A stretch of DNA of 47,052 nucleotides from Paraburkholderia madseniana (GTDB taxonomy: Bacteria; Pseudomonadota; Gammaproteobacteria; Burkholderiales; Burkholderiaceae), in assembly GCF_009690905.1 (NCBI RefSeq), contig NZ_VOSW01000006.1, positions 105,982 to 153,033 on the forward strand. Reading direction: 5' to 3'. Below, piece by piece: positions 34,356 through 44,708 of the stretch. Both the position numbers and the translations under genes were made by a program. Positions within the stretch are counted from its first letter, which is position 1. Each line of letters begins with the position of its first letter. The notes beneath the pieces were generated by a model. That model was not told the DNA's origin. It saw nothing but the letters and a program-made list of their open reading frames with translations, and ran no database searches.

Positions 34356-35237
34356 TTACAGCATCGCCTTCAGAAGACGCGCCATTTCCGACGGGTTCTT
34401 CGTAACCTTGATACCGCATGCGTCCATGATTTCCAGCTTGGCTTCGGCCGTGTCCGCACCGCCCGAGATCAGCGCGCCGGCGTGGCCCATGCGCTTGCCC
34501 GGAGGCGCCGTGACACCGGCGATAAAGCCAACCACCGGCTTCTTCATGTTGTCCTTGATCCACTCAGCAGCATTCGCTTCGTCCGGACCGCCGATTTCGC
34601 CGATCATGATGACGGCGTCCGTTTCCGGATCGTCATTGAACATCTTCATCACGTCGATGTGCTTCAGACCGTTGATCGGGTCGCCGCCGATACCGACTGC
34701 CGACGATTGGCCGAGGCCGATTGCCGTCAATTGGCCGACTGCTTCGTACGTCAGCGTGCCCGAACGCGACACGACGCCGATGCGGCCCTTGCGGTGGATG
34801 TGACCCGGCATGATGCCGATCTTCAGTTCGTCCGGCGTGATCGTGCCCGGGCAGTTCGGTCCGAGCAGCAGCGTCTTGCTGTTCTTTGCGCGCATGCGTG
34901 CCTTGAGCTCGATCATGTCACGGACAGGAATGCCTTCCGTAATACAGATTGCGAGATCCAGGTCGGCTTCGACGGCTTCCCAGATGGCAGCAGCAGCGCC
35001 TGCCGGCGGAACGTAAATCACCGACACGGTCGCGCCCGTTTCAGCCTTGGCTTCAGCGACGCTAGCGTAGATAGGAATGCCTTCGAAATCTTCGCCGGCC
35101 TTCTTCGGGTTCACGCCTGCAACGTACGCTTCGCGGCCGTTTGCATATTCACGGCAAGCACGCGTATGGAACTGACCGGTCTTGCCGGTAATGCCCTGCG
35201 TGATGACCTTGGTGTCTTTGTTAATCAGAATCGACAT
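34356..35237 (-). CDS. sucD: succinyl-CoA synthetase alpha subunit
   Basis: TCA cycle enzyme subunit (293 residues) that binds CoA and forms the phosphohistidine intermediate during substrate-level ATP/GTP formation. Family motifs: ITQGITGKTGQFHTRACREY at the N-terminus, LLGPNCPGTITPDELKIGIM in the middle, VVSRSGTLTYEAVGQLTAIG, and the active-site His in AGALISGGADTAEAK, where MGHAGAL carries the phosphorylated residue. It forms a heterodimer with SucC, whose gene lies 126 bases upstream on the same strand. A strong terminator follows. Confidence 0.97.
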   Translation of the reverse strand: MSILINKDTKVITQGITGKTGQFHTRACREYANGREAYVAGVNPKKAGEDFEGIPIYASVAEAKAETGATVSVIYVPPAGAAAAIWEAVEADLDLAICITEGIPVRDMIELKARMRAKNSKTLLLGPNCPGTITPDELKIGIMPGHIHRKGRIGVVSRSGTLTYEAVGQLTAIGLGQSSAVGIGGDPINGLKHIDVMKMFNDDPETDAVIMIGEIGGPDEANAAEWIKDNMKKPVVGFIAGVTAPPGKRMGHAGALISGGADTAEAKLEIMDACGIKVTKNPSEMARLLKAML

Positions 35238-35363
35238 GTATTGACCTCTGTTCGTTTGGCGTCATGCGGTGGCGCCGCGAAGCGGAATGTTCTCGCCCGC
35301 GTCGCTGTTGCGCCACTCACGCGCCGCCATTCGTAATCCTGGTAAACGCGCTCGGGGTTTGGC

Positions 35364-36533
35364 TTACGCCTTGCCCGCAGCGGCCGCGACGACCTTCTGA
35401 GCCGCTTCTTCCATGCTGTCAGCCGCGATGATCGGCAGACCGGATTCAGCGAGCATCTTCTTGCCGAGGTCTTCGTTCGTGCCCTTCATGCGGACGACGA
35501 GCGGCACCTTCAGCGACACGGCCTTCGACGCCGCGATCACGCCTTCCGCGATCACGTCGCAGCGCATGATGCCGCCGAAAATGTTGACCAGAATCGCGGT
35601 CAGGTTCGGGTTCTTCAGCATGATCTTGAACGCTTCCGTGACCTTCTCGGTCGTGGCGCCACCGCCCACGTCCAGGAAGTTCGCCGGTTCGCCGCCGAAC
35701 AGCTTGATGGTGTCCATCGTTGCCATTGCGAGGCCAGCGCCGTTCACGAGGCAGCCGATGTTGCCGTCGAGCGAAATGTAGGCGAGGTCGAACTTCGACG
35801 CTTCGACTTCAGCCGGATCTTCTTCGTCCAGATCGCGATACGCGACGATTTCCGGATGACGGAACAGTGCGTTCGAATCGAAGTTGAATTTCGCGTCCAA
35901 CGCGATGACCTTGCCGTCGCCGGTCAGGATCAGCGGGTTGATTTCGGCCAGCGATGCGTCGGTTTCCCAGAATGCCTTGTACAGGCCTTGCAGGATCGCG
36001 CGCGCTTGCGGCAGCGAAGCGGCGGGCACGCCGATCTTCGTGGCGAGCTCGTCGGCTTCGGCGTCTTTCAGACCGGTCGACGGGTCGACGGCGATCTTGT
36101 GGATCAGCTCAGGCGTCTTTTCCGCGACTTCTTCGACGTCCATGCCGCCTTCGCTCGATGCCATCACGACGATCTTCTGCGAAACGCGATCGATCACGAG
36201 GCCGACATACAGTTCCTTCTTGATGTCAGCGCCTTCTTCGATCAGCAGACGATTCACCTTCTGGCCTTCCGGACCGGTCTGGTGCGTGACGAGCTGCATG
36301 CCGAGGATCTGGTTCGAGAATTCACGAACCTGTTCCAGCGACTTGGCGACTTTCACGCCGCCGCCCTTGCCACGGCCACCCGCGTGGATCTGAGCCTTCA
36401 CGACCCATACCGGGCCGCCGAGCTCTTCCGCGGCCTTGACCGCATCATCCACCGAGAAGACCGGCTTGCCGCGCGGTACCGCGACGCCGAATTTCCGCAG
36501 GATTTCCTTACCCTGGTACTCGTGAATCTTCAT
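35364..36533 (-). CDS. sucC: succinyl-CoA synthetase beta subunit
   Basis: A 389-residue ATP-grasp subunit of succinyl-CoA synthetase. It starts [20 protein letters not shown] and contains [14 protein letters not shown] (nucleotide binding), [20 protein letters not shown] and the C-terminal [16 protein letters not shown] and [16 protein letters not shown] segments. Length and motifs are standard. The ATG overlaps the upstream DUF2889 stop by 4 bases (ATGA), so the DUF gene is translationally linked to sucCD, a feature also seen in related Burkholderia (from memory). Confidence 0.97.
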   Translation of the reverse strand: MKIHEYQGKEILRKFGVAVPRGKPVFSVDDAVKAAEELGGPVWVVKAQIHAGGRGKGGGVKVAKSLEQVREFSNQILGMQLVTHQTGPEGQKVNRLLIEEGADIKKELYVGLVIDRVSQKIVVMASSEGGMDVEEVAEKTPELIHKIAVDPSTGLKDAEADELATKIGVPAASLPQARAILQGLYKAFWETDASLAEINPLILTGDGKVIALDAKFNFDSNALFRHPEIVAYRDLDEEDPAEVEASKFDLAYISLDGNIGCLVNGAGLAMATMDTIKLFGGEPANFLDVGGGATTEKVTEAFKIMLKNPNLTAILVNIFGGIMRCDVIAEGVIAASKAVSLKVPLVVRMKGTNEDLGKKMLAESGLPIIAADSMEEAAQKVVAAAAGKA

Positions 36534-37279
36534 GCGTGATTCCCTTCAGTCTGAGAGTTGGATTGAACTTCGTTTCCGCTGCCGTCGTTCATGCCGGACG
36601 CGTTGCCGCCCTCACCTGTCTGGCGGGCTGCCCCGTCGCCTGACGATGCCGCGCGATCCGCTGTATACGGAGCGCGGCCATACCAGCGCGGATAAAACTG
36701 TTGCACCGCCTCGCCGTCGAAACGCAGCGCGTGGCAGCGTCCCAACTGGAATGGCGGTTTGTTGTTGGAATGCTCGTCTGTGCTGTCTTTGCTTCTGGAC
36801 TGCTCGGTCCCGGAACTCGCCGCTGCGCCCGGCGTGTCTTCATTGGTGTTCCACACGTCGCCGGCGAACGCCTGGATTGCGGCGGTCGGCAAAAGCGCGC
36901 ACAACTCGGTGAGATGCGTGCAGCCGGCCGTGCCGGCCAGCAAACGGGCAGCATCGCGACGGAAGTTGTGGAACAGATTGAGCCCGATGAGGGCACGGTA
37001 GGCGGGATTGCTGGCTTGGCACAAGCCTGGATAGGGCACCCAGTCGGACGACGCTTCGGCGTCGACGACGTTGAGCTTGCGATCGATGGTGATGCGAAGC
37101 CAGAGTTCATGGATCGGCTGACCATTGGGCCGGACGCCCGACGCAAGCACCACATCGCGCGGTTTTTCGTCGGTCAAGCACGCTTCCACATCCCACAGGC
37201 CATCGGCTCGCTCATAGGCTTCCGCTCTGATTGCGCGACGATGGCGCAACTGACGGGATACTGGCGGGGAGAGCGGCAT
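36530..37279 (-). CDS. DUF2889 family protein
   Basis: A 249-residue cytosolic protein. The N-terminal 130 residues ([46 protein letters not shown]) match the DUF2889 family, which often sits beside metabolic genes and has no known function. [20 protein letters not shown] carries a conserved Cys-x-His. The C-terminal 60 residues are low-complexity, rich in Gly, Asn, Ser and Gln, and probably disordered. It is translationally coupled to sucC. There is no signal peptide. Confidence 0.82.
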   Translation of the reverse strand: MPLSPPVSRQLRHRRAIRAEAYERADGLWDVEACLTDEKPRDVVLASGVRPNGQPIHELWLRITIDRKLNVVDAEASSDWVPYPGLCQASNPAYRALIGLNLFHNFRRDAARLLAGTAGCTHLTELCALLPTAAIQAFAGDVWNTNEDTPGAAASSGTEQSRSKDSTDEHSNNKPPFQLGRCHALRFDGEAVQQFYPRWYGRAPYTADRAASSGDGAARQTGEGGNASGMNDGSGNEVQSNSQTEGNHA

Positions 37280-37464
37280 GCGGGAAGGAAAGGCCGGATT
37301 GGAAAACCCACGAATTTTAGCATACTGGGTATTTGAGACAGGCCGGAATGCGCAGGGCCGCCCAGCAGGCCGGAGAGCGCGGCAGGTGCTATCTCAAAGT
37401 GGGAACCGCACAGGTATCCGGCACGCGCTGTACGTCAAACGGGATAGCGCAGCTAGTCGCCGCT

Positions 37465-38415
37465 TCACTCCTCGTCGAACCCTTTGAGAATTTTGCCAAT
37501 CGTAGCGCCCGAGAAACCGCGCGATGCCAGAAAGCGCGCCTGCTTGGCCCGCTCGGCGGCAGTTTCGGGAAGCCGGTCGAATTTTTTCCGCCAAACGGCT
37601 TGAGCGCGCGCCAGTTCGGTTTCGCGCAGTTGCGCACTGGCTTCTTCGACCAGCGTTTGGTCCACCGCATGCTGCTTCAATTCGCCGACGATCCGGCTCG
37701 CGCCCAAGCGCGACGAGCGCCGATGGATCAGGCTTTCAGCAAACCGCGAGTCGGACAGCCAGTTTTCGGCTTCCAGCGAATCGAGCAAGGTATCGAGCGA
37801 ATCGGTTTCCTCGACGAACGGCTTAAGCTTGCGCGCCAGTTCGGAGCGGCTGTATTCACGCCGGGACAAATAGCCGAGCGCACGTCCTTTTAGCGAACGG
37901 GCCGGGCGTTGGGATTTTTTTGCATCGTCCTGTTCCGGCTTCGCCTCGCCAGGCGTGCGGCGCGAGCGGGTATAGGTGGTTTCGGACGGGTCCGCTTCAG
38001 CCTGCGCAGAGGGATCAGACTGCGGCTGGCGACCTGCGGCGCGATCGTGCGCGTCGAACGATTCGAAGGGATCGGCTTCGCCGGCTGCGGCAAAGGAATC
38101 GGGATCTGATGCGTATGAGCGGCCAGGGGCAGCATTGCCGGCAGGATCGCGCGGCGAACGTGAAGTGGAACGCCCGAACGAGCTTCCAGAAGATTTGCCG
38201 AACGATGAACCGGACGAACGACTAAACGAACTACCGGACGAACTGCTAGACGACTTTCCCGACGACCGCCCAAACGACCGGGTGGACCGGGAAGTCGAAG
38301 AGGAGGAAGGCGGCGATGAAGAGGATGACGACGATTCGAACGAATCGTCGCCACCGTCACGCGGGCCGTCCGCGTTGTGTCCAGCGTTGGACGGCGGCCG
38401 GCCCTTGCGTATCAC
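37465..38415 (-). CDS. recX: RecX regulator with Ser-rich N-terminal extension
   Basis: Inhibitor/modulator of RecA filaments, encoded right after recA on the same strand. The C-terminal ~150 residues (SLKGRALGYLSRREYSRSEL ... ASRGFSGATIGKILKGFDEE) contain the three RecX helical repeats. The N-terminal half is unusual: residues about 24-90 are a Ser/Gly/Arg/Phe repeat (SSGSSFGKSSGSSFGRS) and the region up to the core is disordered-looking and acidic/polar. I place the start at the GTG at 38415, 7 bases past the recA stop. An upstream ATG at 38481 would overlap the recA end in another frame. The start is therefore uncertain. Confidence 0.88.
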   Translation of the reverse strand: MIRKGRPPSNAGHNADGPRDGGDDSFESSSSSSSPPSSSSTSRSTRSFGRSSGKSSSSSSGSSFSRSSGSSFGKSSGSSFGRSTSRSPRDPAGNAAPGRSYASDPDSFAAAGEADPFESFDAHDRAAGRQPQSDPSAQAEADPSETTYTRSRRTPGEAKPEQDDAKKSQRPARSLKGRALGYLSRREYSRSELARKLKPFVEETDSLDTLLDSLEAENWLSDSRFAESLIHRRSSRLGASRIVGELKQHAVDQTLVEEASAQLRETELARAQAVWRKKFDRLPETAAERAKQARFLASRGFSGATIGKILKGFDEE

Positions 38416-38422
38416 GTGCTGG

Positions 38423-39499
38423 TTACTCTTCTTCGCCCGCGACTTCAGCGGCCGCACCGGTCGCCACTTCCGCCATGGCATTCACGCCCAGCGATTCGCG
38501 GATGCGGTTTTCGATCTCACGAGCGATGTCCGGATTTTCGCGCAGGAATTCGCGCGCGTTGTCCTTACCCTGACCAATACGTTCGCCGTTGTAGCTGTAC
38601 CAGGCGCCGGCCTTGTCGACGATCTTGGCCTGCACGCCGAGGTCGATGACTTCGCCCTGACGGGAAATGCCCTCGCCATACAGAATGTCGAAAATCGCTT
38701 CGCGGAACGGCGGCGCAACCTTGTTCTTCACCACCTTCACGCGCGTTTCGTTACCGATCACTTCGTCGTTCTTCTTGATCGAACCGATCCGGCGAATGTC
38801 CAGACGCACCGACGCGTAGAACTTCAGCGCGTTACCGCCCGTGGTGGTTTCCGGGTTGCCGAACATCACACCGATCTTCATACGGATCTGGTTGATGAAG
38901 ATCACGAGGCAGTTGGTACGCTTGATCGTGCCGGTGAGCTTGCGCAGCGCTTGCGACATCAGACGCGCTTGCAGACCCGGCAGCGAGTCGCCCATTTCGC
39001 CTTCGATTTCAGCCTTCGGCACGAGTGCCGCGACCGAGTCGATCACGATCATGTCGATCGAGCCCGAGCGCACCAGTGCGTCGGCGATTTCGAGCGCCTG
39101 TTCGCCGGTGTCCGGCTGCGAAACCAGCAGGTCGTTGACGTTCACGCCGAGCTTGCCCGCGTACTGGATATCCAGCGCGTGCTCCGCGTCGATAAACGCT
39201 GCCGTGCCGCCGAGCTTTTGCATTTCAGCGACGACTTGCAGCGTCAGCGTGGTTTTACCGGACGACTCCGGACCGTAAATTTCGACCACCCGGCCACGCG
39301 GCAAACCGCCGACGCCCAGCGCGATATCGAGGCCGAGTGATCCCGTTGAGACCACCTGGATATCTTCGACCGCCTCACCTGCGCCGAGCCGCATGACCGA
39401 CCCTTTGCCGAACTGCTTTTCGATCTGCGCAAGCGCGGCAGCGAGTGCCTTGCTCTTTTCAGCAGTCAGTCCAGCCGAGCCTTTCTTGCTTTCTTCCAT
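38423..39499 (-). CDS. recA: DNA recombinase RecA
   Basis: A 358-residue recombinase for homologous repair and SOS induction. Motifs are complete: [15 protein letters not shown], Walker [34 protein letters not shown] (Walker B and MAW), [17 protein letters not shown] and the acidic C-terminus. Start ATG at 39499 is preceded by AAAGGACG. A LexA box sits at 39580-39597, giving SOS regulation. recX follows immediately, as in most proteobacteria. Confidence 0.98.
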   Translation of the reverse strand: MEESKKGSAGLTAEKSKALAAALAQIEKQFGKGSVMRLGAGEAVEDIQVVSTGSLGLDIALGVGGLPRGRVVEIYGPESSGKTTLTLQVVAEMQKLGGTAAFIDAEHALDIQYAGKLGVNVNDLLVSQPDTGEQALEIADALVRSGSIDMIVIDSVAALVPKAEIEGEMGDSLPGLQARLMSQALRKLTGTIKRTNCLVIFINQIRMKIGVMFGNPETTTGGNALKFYASVRLDIRRIGSIKKNDEVIGNETRVKVVKNKVAPPFREAIFDILYGEGISRQGEVIDLGVQAKIVDKAGAWYSYNGERIGQGKDNAREFLRENPDIAREIENRIRESLGVNAMAEVATGAAAEVAGEEE

Positions 39500-39579
39500 G
39501 AATCGTCCTTTGCTATGATGAACGGCGTCTGAGGCAGATGTGCAGCCTAGTTTTGGAGGACAGCACACGAAACTCAGAC

Positions 39580-39597
39580 ACTGTATAAAAAAACAGT
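39580..39597 (-). promoter_or_regulatory. LexA (SOS) box of recA
   Basis: ACTGTATAAAAAAACAGT contains CTG-N10-CAG (39581-39596), the consensus core of the proteobacterial LexA site. On the minus strand TTGCCA (39603-39608) stands 17 bases from TACAGT, giving a promoter whose -10 region overlaps the box, the usual arrangement for repression of recA. Its location, 81 bases before the ATG, fits. Confidence 0.85.
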
Positions 39598-39732
39598 AGT
39601 TTTGGCAAGCGCGATTCTCATGCGAACGCGCATTTTTACCGTCGCGCTGCCCAACTACCCACAATAATTTTCGGAGACCGCTGTGCGCCGGGGGGACACC
39701 CCACGGTGCCGGCAAGGCCAGGCTTGCGCACC

Positions 39733-40521
39733 ATGCGAATTCTGATTGCCGAAGACGACAGCATACTCGCGGACGGTCTGGTTCGATCACTCCGCCAATC
39801 GGCCTATGCCGTCGATCATGTGAAGAACGGCGTCGAGGCCGACACCGCCCTGTCGATGCAAACTTTCGACCTGCTGATCCTCGATCTGGGCCTGCCCCGC
39901 ATGTCCGGGCTCGAGGTGCTGCGCCGCCTGCGCGCCCGCAACTCGACCGTGCCGGTGCTCATCCTCACGGCGGCGGACAGCGTGGACGAACGCGTCAAAG
40001 GCCTCGATCTCGGCGCCGATGACTACATGGCCAAACCTTTCGCGCTGAACGAACTCGAGGCGCGCGTGCGCGCCCTGACCCGGCGTGGCGCCGGCGGCGG
40101 CCCGACGGTGGTGCGGCACGGTTCGCTGTCGTTCGACCAGGTTGGCCGGATCGCCTATGTCAACGAGCAGGTGATCGACCTGTCGGCGCGCGAACTTGGT
40201 TTGCTCGAAGTGCTGCTGCAGCGGATCGGCCGGCTGGTGTCGAAGGAACAGCTCGTCGACCATCTGTGCGAATGGGGCGAAGAAGTCAGCAATAACGCGA
40301 TCGAAGTCTACGTGCATCGGCTGCGCAAGAAGATCGAGCCGAGCGGCGTACGCATCATTACTGTGCGGGGCCTCGGGTACTGCCTCGAGAAAGCCGCCCT
40401 GCCGCCAAACGTGAACATGAACGCGAACCAGAGCGCCAACCCGCCCGCCGAATCCGAGCCGCCCTCCTCGCCCTCTTCGTCCCCCTCGGCCGCGATGCCC
40501 GCGAGCCATCACTTCAAATAG
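39733..40521 (+). CDS. OmpR-family response regulator (TctD/QseB-like)
   Basis: A 262-residue two-component regulator. Receiver domain: acidic pair in [12 protein letters not shown], phosphoacceptor D51 in [13 protein letters not shown], Thr/Lys switch residues in ILTAAD and [10 protein letters not shown]. The C-terminal winged helix ([20 protein letters not shown] ... [20 protein letters not shown]) is of the OmpR/PhoB type. The last 35 residues are a Pro/Ser/Asn-rich tail not needed for the fold. The start at 39733 is the natural MRILIAEDD; nine upstream in-frame codons are ignored. The sensor kinase starts 9 bases after its stop. Confidence 0.93.
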   Translation: MRILIAEDDSILADGLVRSLRQSAYAVDHVKNGVEADTALSMQTFDLLILDLGLPRMSGLEVLRRLRARNSTVPVLILTAADSVDERVKGLDLGADDYMAKPFALNELEARVRALTRRGAGGGPTVVRHGSLSFDQVGRIAYVNEQVIDLSARELGLLEVLLQRIGRLVSKEQLVDHLCEWGEEVSNNAIEVYVHRLRKKIEPSGVRIITVRGLGYCLEKAALPPNVNMNANQSANPPAESEPPSSPSSSPSAAMPASHHFK

Positions 40522-40530
40522 GGGGCCTCC

Positions 40531-42069
40531 ATGTCCGCACGCGCAGATCGCGCCACGGCGCACGCGGCGGACCTCGACGAGGTGCGCGACGAGCGCTACG
40601 CCAATCCGTTCGCCCCGCCCGACGAGACCGAAGCCGCCGCCGAAGCGCGCCCACGCTCGCTGTTCGGCGAAATTCTGGACTGGATGCTGGCGCCGCTTCT
40701 GCTGCTTTGGCCGATGAGCCTCGCGGTCACCTACCTGGTCGCCAAGTCGATCGCCAATGGCCCGTTCGACCGCGCGCTCGAAACCGACGCCTACGTGCTC
40801 GCCCGCCAGATCCATCCGATCAACGGCGTGGCGGAGCTGTCGCTGCCCGACTCCACCCGCGACTTTCTGCGCACCGACAATGTCGACAGCGTCTTCTATC
40901 AGGTGCTCGGCACGCGCGGCGAACTGGTGGGCGGCGAGCGCGACATGCCGTTGCCGCACGAGGAAGACCGGCCGCCGCCTGGCCTCGTGGAATTCCGCGA
41001 CGACGTGCTGCGCGGCAACGATATCCGCGTCGCCTATACGACCGTCGAGTTTCCGCAAACGCCCGGTGCTCAGCCGGTGCTGGTGCAGGTCGCCGAGACG
41101 CTCGACAAACGCAGCCAGCTTGCCAACGACATCATCAAAGGCGTGATCCTGCCGCAGTTCGTGATCCTGCCGCTGGCGATCCTGCTGGTGTGGTTCGGCC
41201 TGTCGCGTGGACTCGCGCCGCTGCATGCCCTGCAGGCGCATATTCGCGCGCGCCGCCCGGACGATCTGTCGCCGCTCGAAGCCCGCCGCGCGCCGCCGGA
41301 AATCGAGCCGCTGGTGACGTCGTTCAACGATCTGCTGACGCGCCTCGAACAGAACATGGAGTTGCAGAAGCGCTTTATCGCCGACGCCGCGCATCAGATG
41401 AAAACGCCGCTTGCCGGTCTGCGCACCCAGGCCGAGCTTGCGCTGCGCCAGGACGCCTCCGAGGAAGTCCACCGCTCGCTCGAACAGATCGCCACCAGTT
41501 CGGAGCATGCGGCGCGTCTCGTCACCCAGTTGCTGGCGCTGGCGCGCGCGGAAAATCGCATGTCGGGCCAGATTTTCACGCCGGTTGAGGTGACCGAGGT
41601 GGCGCGCAGCGCGGTGCGCGACTGGGTTCAGGCTGCGCTCGCCAAGCAGATGGACCTCGGCTACGAAGCCCCCGAAGAGCCGGTCGAAGTCGACGGCAAT
41701 CCGGTCATGCTGCGGGAAATGCTGTCGAATCTGATCGACAACGCGATCCGCTACACGCCGGCTGGCGGACGGATCACCGTGCGGGTGCGGCACGACGTGA
41801 CGGCGCGACTCGTGCATCTGGAAGTAGAAGACACCGGGCTCGGCATTCCGGTGGCCGAGCGCTCGCGGGTGGTCGAGCGTTTTTATCGGATTCTCGGCCG
41901 CGAAGGCGACGGCAGCGGCCTTGGGCTTGCGATCGTCCGCGAGATCACGACGATGCACGGCGGGGAGATGACCATCGACGATAACGTCTACCAAACCTCC
42001 CCACGGCTTGCCGGAACCCTCGTGCGTGTCAGCTTGCACGTACTCGAACAGGGACGGGACTTACCCTAA
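40531..42069 (+). CDS. sensor histidine kinase with 2CSK_N domain (TctE-like)
   Basis: Inner-membrane histidine kinase of 512 residues, the partner of the adjacent regulator. It has two TM helices (LLLLWPMSLAVTYLVAKSIA and GVILPQFVILPLAILLVWFG) flanking a periplasmic 2CSK_N-type domain. The HisKA phosphoacceptor is in FIADAAHQMKTPLAGL. The catalytic domain shows the N box EMLSNLIDNAIRYTP, the D box EVEDTGLGIPV and the G2 motif GDGSGLGLAIV. A GGGGGCC Shine-Dalgarno precedes the ATG. TctE-type kinases sense tricarboxylates; the downstream MHS transporter makes an organic-acid signal attractive, but this is inference. Confidence 0.93.
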   Translation: MSARADRATAHAADLDEVRDERYANPFAPPDETEAAAEARPRSLFGEILDWMLAPLLLLWPMSLAVTYLVAKSIANGPFDRALETDAYVLARQIHPINGVAELSLPDSTRDFLRTDNVDSVFYQVLGTRGELVGGERDMPLPHEEDRPPPGLVEFRDDVLRGNDIRVAYTTVEFPQTPGAQPVLVQVAETLDKRSQLANDIIKGVILPQFVILPLAILLVWFGLSRGLAPLHALQAHIRARRPDDLSPLEARRAPPEIEPLVTSFNDLLTRLEQNMELQKRFIADAAHQMKTPLAGLRTQAELALRQDASEEVHRSLEQIATSSEHAARLVTQLLALARAENRMSGQIFTPVEVTEVARSAVRDWVQAALAKQMDLGYEAPEEPVEVDGNPVMLREMLSNLIDNAIRYTPAGGRITVRVRHDVTARLVHLEVEDTGLGIPVAERSRVVERFYRILGREGDGSGLGLAIVREITTMHGGEMTIDDNVYQTSPRLAGTLVRVSLHVLEQGRDLP

Positions 42070-42299
42070 GAGCGCAAAAATCGACGCTTGGGCCGGCGCC
42101 ATATTGAGATACGTTTGTCAAAAATTACAAGAACTTAGGCGTCAATTGCCGCGTTTTGATGGAATTCCCCTCTCTACGCCTGAAACTGCCATTTCACCCC
42201 TCCACGTCAGTACGCCGTAAGTTTCCACTCCAATAATCGGTTCCACGGGAACGCCTTTGCCGGCGGACCGCGTGCACATATCAATATTGGAGACGACAT

Positions 42300-43958
42300 A
42301 TGGCTACCGTTGGCGGGCAAATCTCGCACGTACCGATGACGCGCGATGAGAAGCGGGTGATCTTCGCATCGTCGCTGGGTACGGTTTTCGAGTGGTACGA
42401 CTTCTATCTGGCCGGCTCACTCGCCATCTTCATCAGCAAGAGCTTCTTCTCCGGCGTCAATCCGACTGCCGCTTTCATCTTTACGCTTCTGAGCTTCGCC
42501 GCGGGCTTCGCGGTACGGCCGTTCGGCGCGATCGTATTCGGCCGCCTCGGCGATATGGTCGGGCGCAAATACACGTTCCTCATCACAATCGTGATCATGG
42601 GCCTGTCGACCTTCCTGGTCGGCTTCCTGCCCGGTTATGCGTCGATCGGCATTGCGTCGCCGGTGATCTTCATCGCGATGCGCTTGCTGCAAGGTCTTGC
42701 ACTCGGCGGCGAATACGGCGGTGCGGCCACGTACGTCGCGGAACATGCGCCGGCGGGACGCCGCGGTTTCTACACCGCGTGGATCCAGACCACCGCCACG
42801 CTCGGCCTGTTCCTCTCGCTACTGGTGATTCTCGGCGCACGCACGGCCATGGGCGAAGACGCGTTCGGCGCCTGGGGCTGGCGCATTCCGTTCCTCGCGT
42901 CGATCTTCCTGCTCGGCGTGTCGGTATGGATTCGCCTGCAACTGAATGAATCGCCGGTGTTCGCGCGCATCAAGGCTGAAGGCAAAACCTCGAAGGCGCC
43001 GCTGACTGAAGCATTTGGCCAGTGGAAGAACCTGAAGATCGTGATCCTCGCGCTGATCGGCCTGACCGCCGGCCAGGCCGTGGTCTGGTACACAGGTCAG
43101 TTCTACACGCTGTTCTTCCTGACGCAGACGCTGAAAGTCGACGGCGCGACGTCCAACATCCTGATCGCGATCGCGCTCCTGATCGGCACGCCGTTCTTCC
43201 TGTTCTTCGGCTCGCTGTCGGACCGCATCGGCCGCAAGCCGATCATCATGGCCGGCCTGCTGATTGCTGCCTGCACGTACTTCCCGCTGTTCAAGGCGCT
43301 GACTCACTACACGAACCCGGCGCTGGAAACCGCAACGGCAAAAGCACCGATCGTCGTGATTGCGAACCCGGACGAGTGTTCGTTCCAGTTCAATCCGGTC
43401 GGCACGGCGAAGTTCACGAGTTCCTGCGACATCGCCAAGAGCGCGCTCTCGAAGGCCGGCTTGAACTACGAGAACGTCGCGGCGCCGGCGGGCTCGCTGG
43501 CGGAGATCAAGGTGGGCGATACGGTGATCAACACGTATGACGGCAAGGCCGCCGACGCCAAGGACCAGGGCAAGGTGTTCGACAAGACCCTGGCGACCAC
43601 ACTGAAGACCGCCGGCTATCCGCCGAAGGCCGATCCGTCGCAGATCAACTGGCCAATGAGCGTGGTGATCCTGACGATCATGATGATCTACGTGACGATG
43701 GTCTACGGGCCGATTGCGGCGATGCTGGTGGAGATGTTCCCGACGCGCATCCGCTATACCTCGATGTCGCTGCCGTATCACATCGGCAATGGCTGGTTCG
43801 GCGGCTTCCTGCCGGCGACCGCCTTCGCGATCGTAGCGGCCAAGGGCAACATCTACTCGGGGCTGTGGTATCCGATTGTGGTCGCGCTCGTCACGCTCGT
43901 GATCGGCATGCTGTTCGTCAGGGAAACCAAGGACTCGGATATTTACGCGAGGGACTGA
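42300..43958 (+). CDS. MHS-family MFS transporter with periplasmic insert
   Basis: Proton-coupled metabolite symporter of the MHS branch (ProP/ShiA/KgtP relatives), 552 residues with about 12 helices. The motif RLGDMVGRKYTFLIT between helices 2 and 3, its repeat SLSDRIGRKPIIMAG later on, and ALGGEYGGAATYVAEHAPAG are diagnostic. A long soluble insert of about 110 residues (around 340-450) with two Cys (near 359 and 376) lies between helices 8 and 9, which lengthens it by roughly 100 over the usual 430-450. GGAGACGACAT precedes the ATG. It follows the two-component genes by 230 bases, which contain no gene; coregulation is possible. Confidence 0.92.
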   Translation: MATVGGQISHVPMTRDEKRVIFASSLGTVFEWYDFYLAGSLAIFISKSFFSGVNPTAAFIFTLLSFAAGFAVRPFGAIVFGRLGDMVGRKYTFLITIVIMGLSTFLVGFLPGYASIGIASPVIFIAMRLLQGLALGGEYGGAATYVAEHAPAGRRGFYTAWIQTTATLGLFLSLLVILGARTAMGEDAFGAWGWRIPFLASIFLLGVSVWIRLQLNESPVFARIKAEGKTSKAPLTEAFGQWKNLKIVILALIGLTAGQAVVWYTGQFYTLFFLTQTLKVDGATSNILIAIALLIGTPFFLFFGSLSDRIGRKPIIMAGLLIAACTYFPLFKALTHYTNPALETATAKAPIVVIANPDECSFQFNPVGTAKFTSSCDIAKSALSKAGLNYENVAAPAGSLAEIKVGDTVINTYDGKAADAKDQGKVFDKTLATTLKTAGYPPKADPSQINWPMSVVILTIMMIYVTMVYGPIAAMLVEMFPTRIRYTSMSLPYHIGNGWFGGFLPATAFAIVAAKGNIYSGLWYPIVVALVTLVIGMLFVRETKDSDIYARD

Positions 43959-44044
43959 AACGCCGGATAGCCCGGGCAATTTAAAAAAGTTGCGCGCCGG
44001 GGGTTGACAGCCCCCGGCCCTATCCTCATAATCTCGCTTCTTTC

Positions 44045-44121
<77 letters not shown>

Positions 44122-44132
44122 GTTGCAAGAAG

Positions 44133-44166
44133 AAGCCGCTGATCCACAAGGTCAGCGGCTTTTTTG
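44133..44166 (+). terminator. rho-independent terminator after tRNA-Met
   Basis: AAGCCGCTGA (44133-44142) pairs with TCAGCGGCTT (44152-44161), followed by TTTTTGTTT. It terminates the tRNA transcript. Confidence 0.9.
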
Positions 44167-44228
44167 TTTCCGAACGGGAAAATGCTCCTAAACGGCGCAT
44201 AACACGCTTCCATTTTAGATTCATCGCG

Positions 44229-44708
44229 TTACACCCTTGACGCCGGGCGACTACTAAAGCGTCTGTATAGCCAGTAGTCCAATGACCATTTGCCGGCACC
44301 CCGACACAGTAAGACCAGCAGCATGGCAGCCCATTGAATGTGCGTGGGCCATGCCTGCGGATACACGAACACCTCAATTACGGTTGTCATGCCGAGCAGG
44401 ACCACTGCTACGGGTCGCGTCGCCAGGCCGAGCACAAGTAGAACAGGTGTCGTTAGTTCAATTGACACCGCCAGGTAGGCTGCAACCTCGGGAGGAAGCA
44501 ACGGTAGTCGATAGTCTTCCCTGAATAACTCGAGCGCGGCATTCCAGTCGGCCAGTTTGGTCATCGCCGAGTTCCAGAAGACCGTTGCAACAGCGAGCCT
44601 CAGTGGAAGCGCGAGAACTGTATGCGGCACTCGCTCCAACCGCCCAACGGCGCGCAGTGCGCGGTCAATCAGTATTGAACTGCGATGAGCGGATTGAGAT
44701 TCCGGCAT
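44229..44708 (-). CDS. DoxX-family membrane protein
   Basis: A 159-residue integral membrane protein with four helices and the DoxX layout: LPLRLAVATVFWNSAMTKLA, VAAYLAVSIELTTPVLLVLG and LLGMTTVIEVFVYPQAWPTH. Such proteins accompany redox or metal-stress operons. It ends the bufferin operon, and its ATG overlaps the bufC stop by one base (TGATG). A GTG one codon upstream is an alternative start. Confidence 0.88.
   Translation of the reverse strand: MPESQSAHRSSILIDRALRAVGRLERVPHTVLALPLRLAVATVFWNSAMTKLADWNAALELFREDYRLPLLPPEVAAYLAVSIELTTPVLLVLGLATRPVAVVLLGMTTVIEVFVYPQAWPTHIQWAAMLLVLLCRGAGKWSLDYWLYRRFSSRPASRV

Noticed and set aside
37976..39340. A 454-codon plus-strand frame over recX and recA
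   Set aside because: It is an antisense shadow of two well-conserved genes.
39787..42039. A 750-codon minus-strand frame over the two-component genes
   Set aside because: It is antisense to clear response regulator and kinase genes, and its His/Arg/Asp-rich composition is an artefact of high GC.
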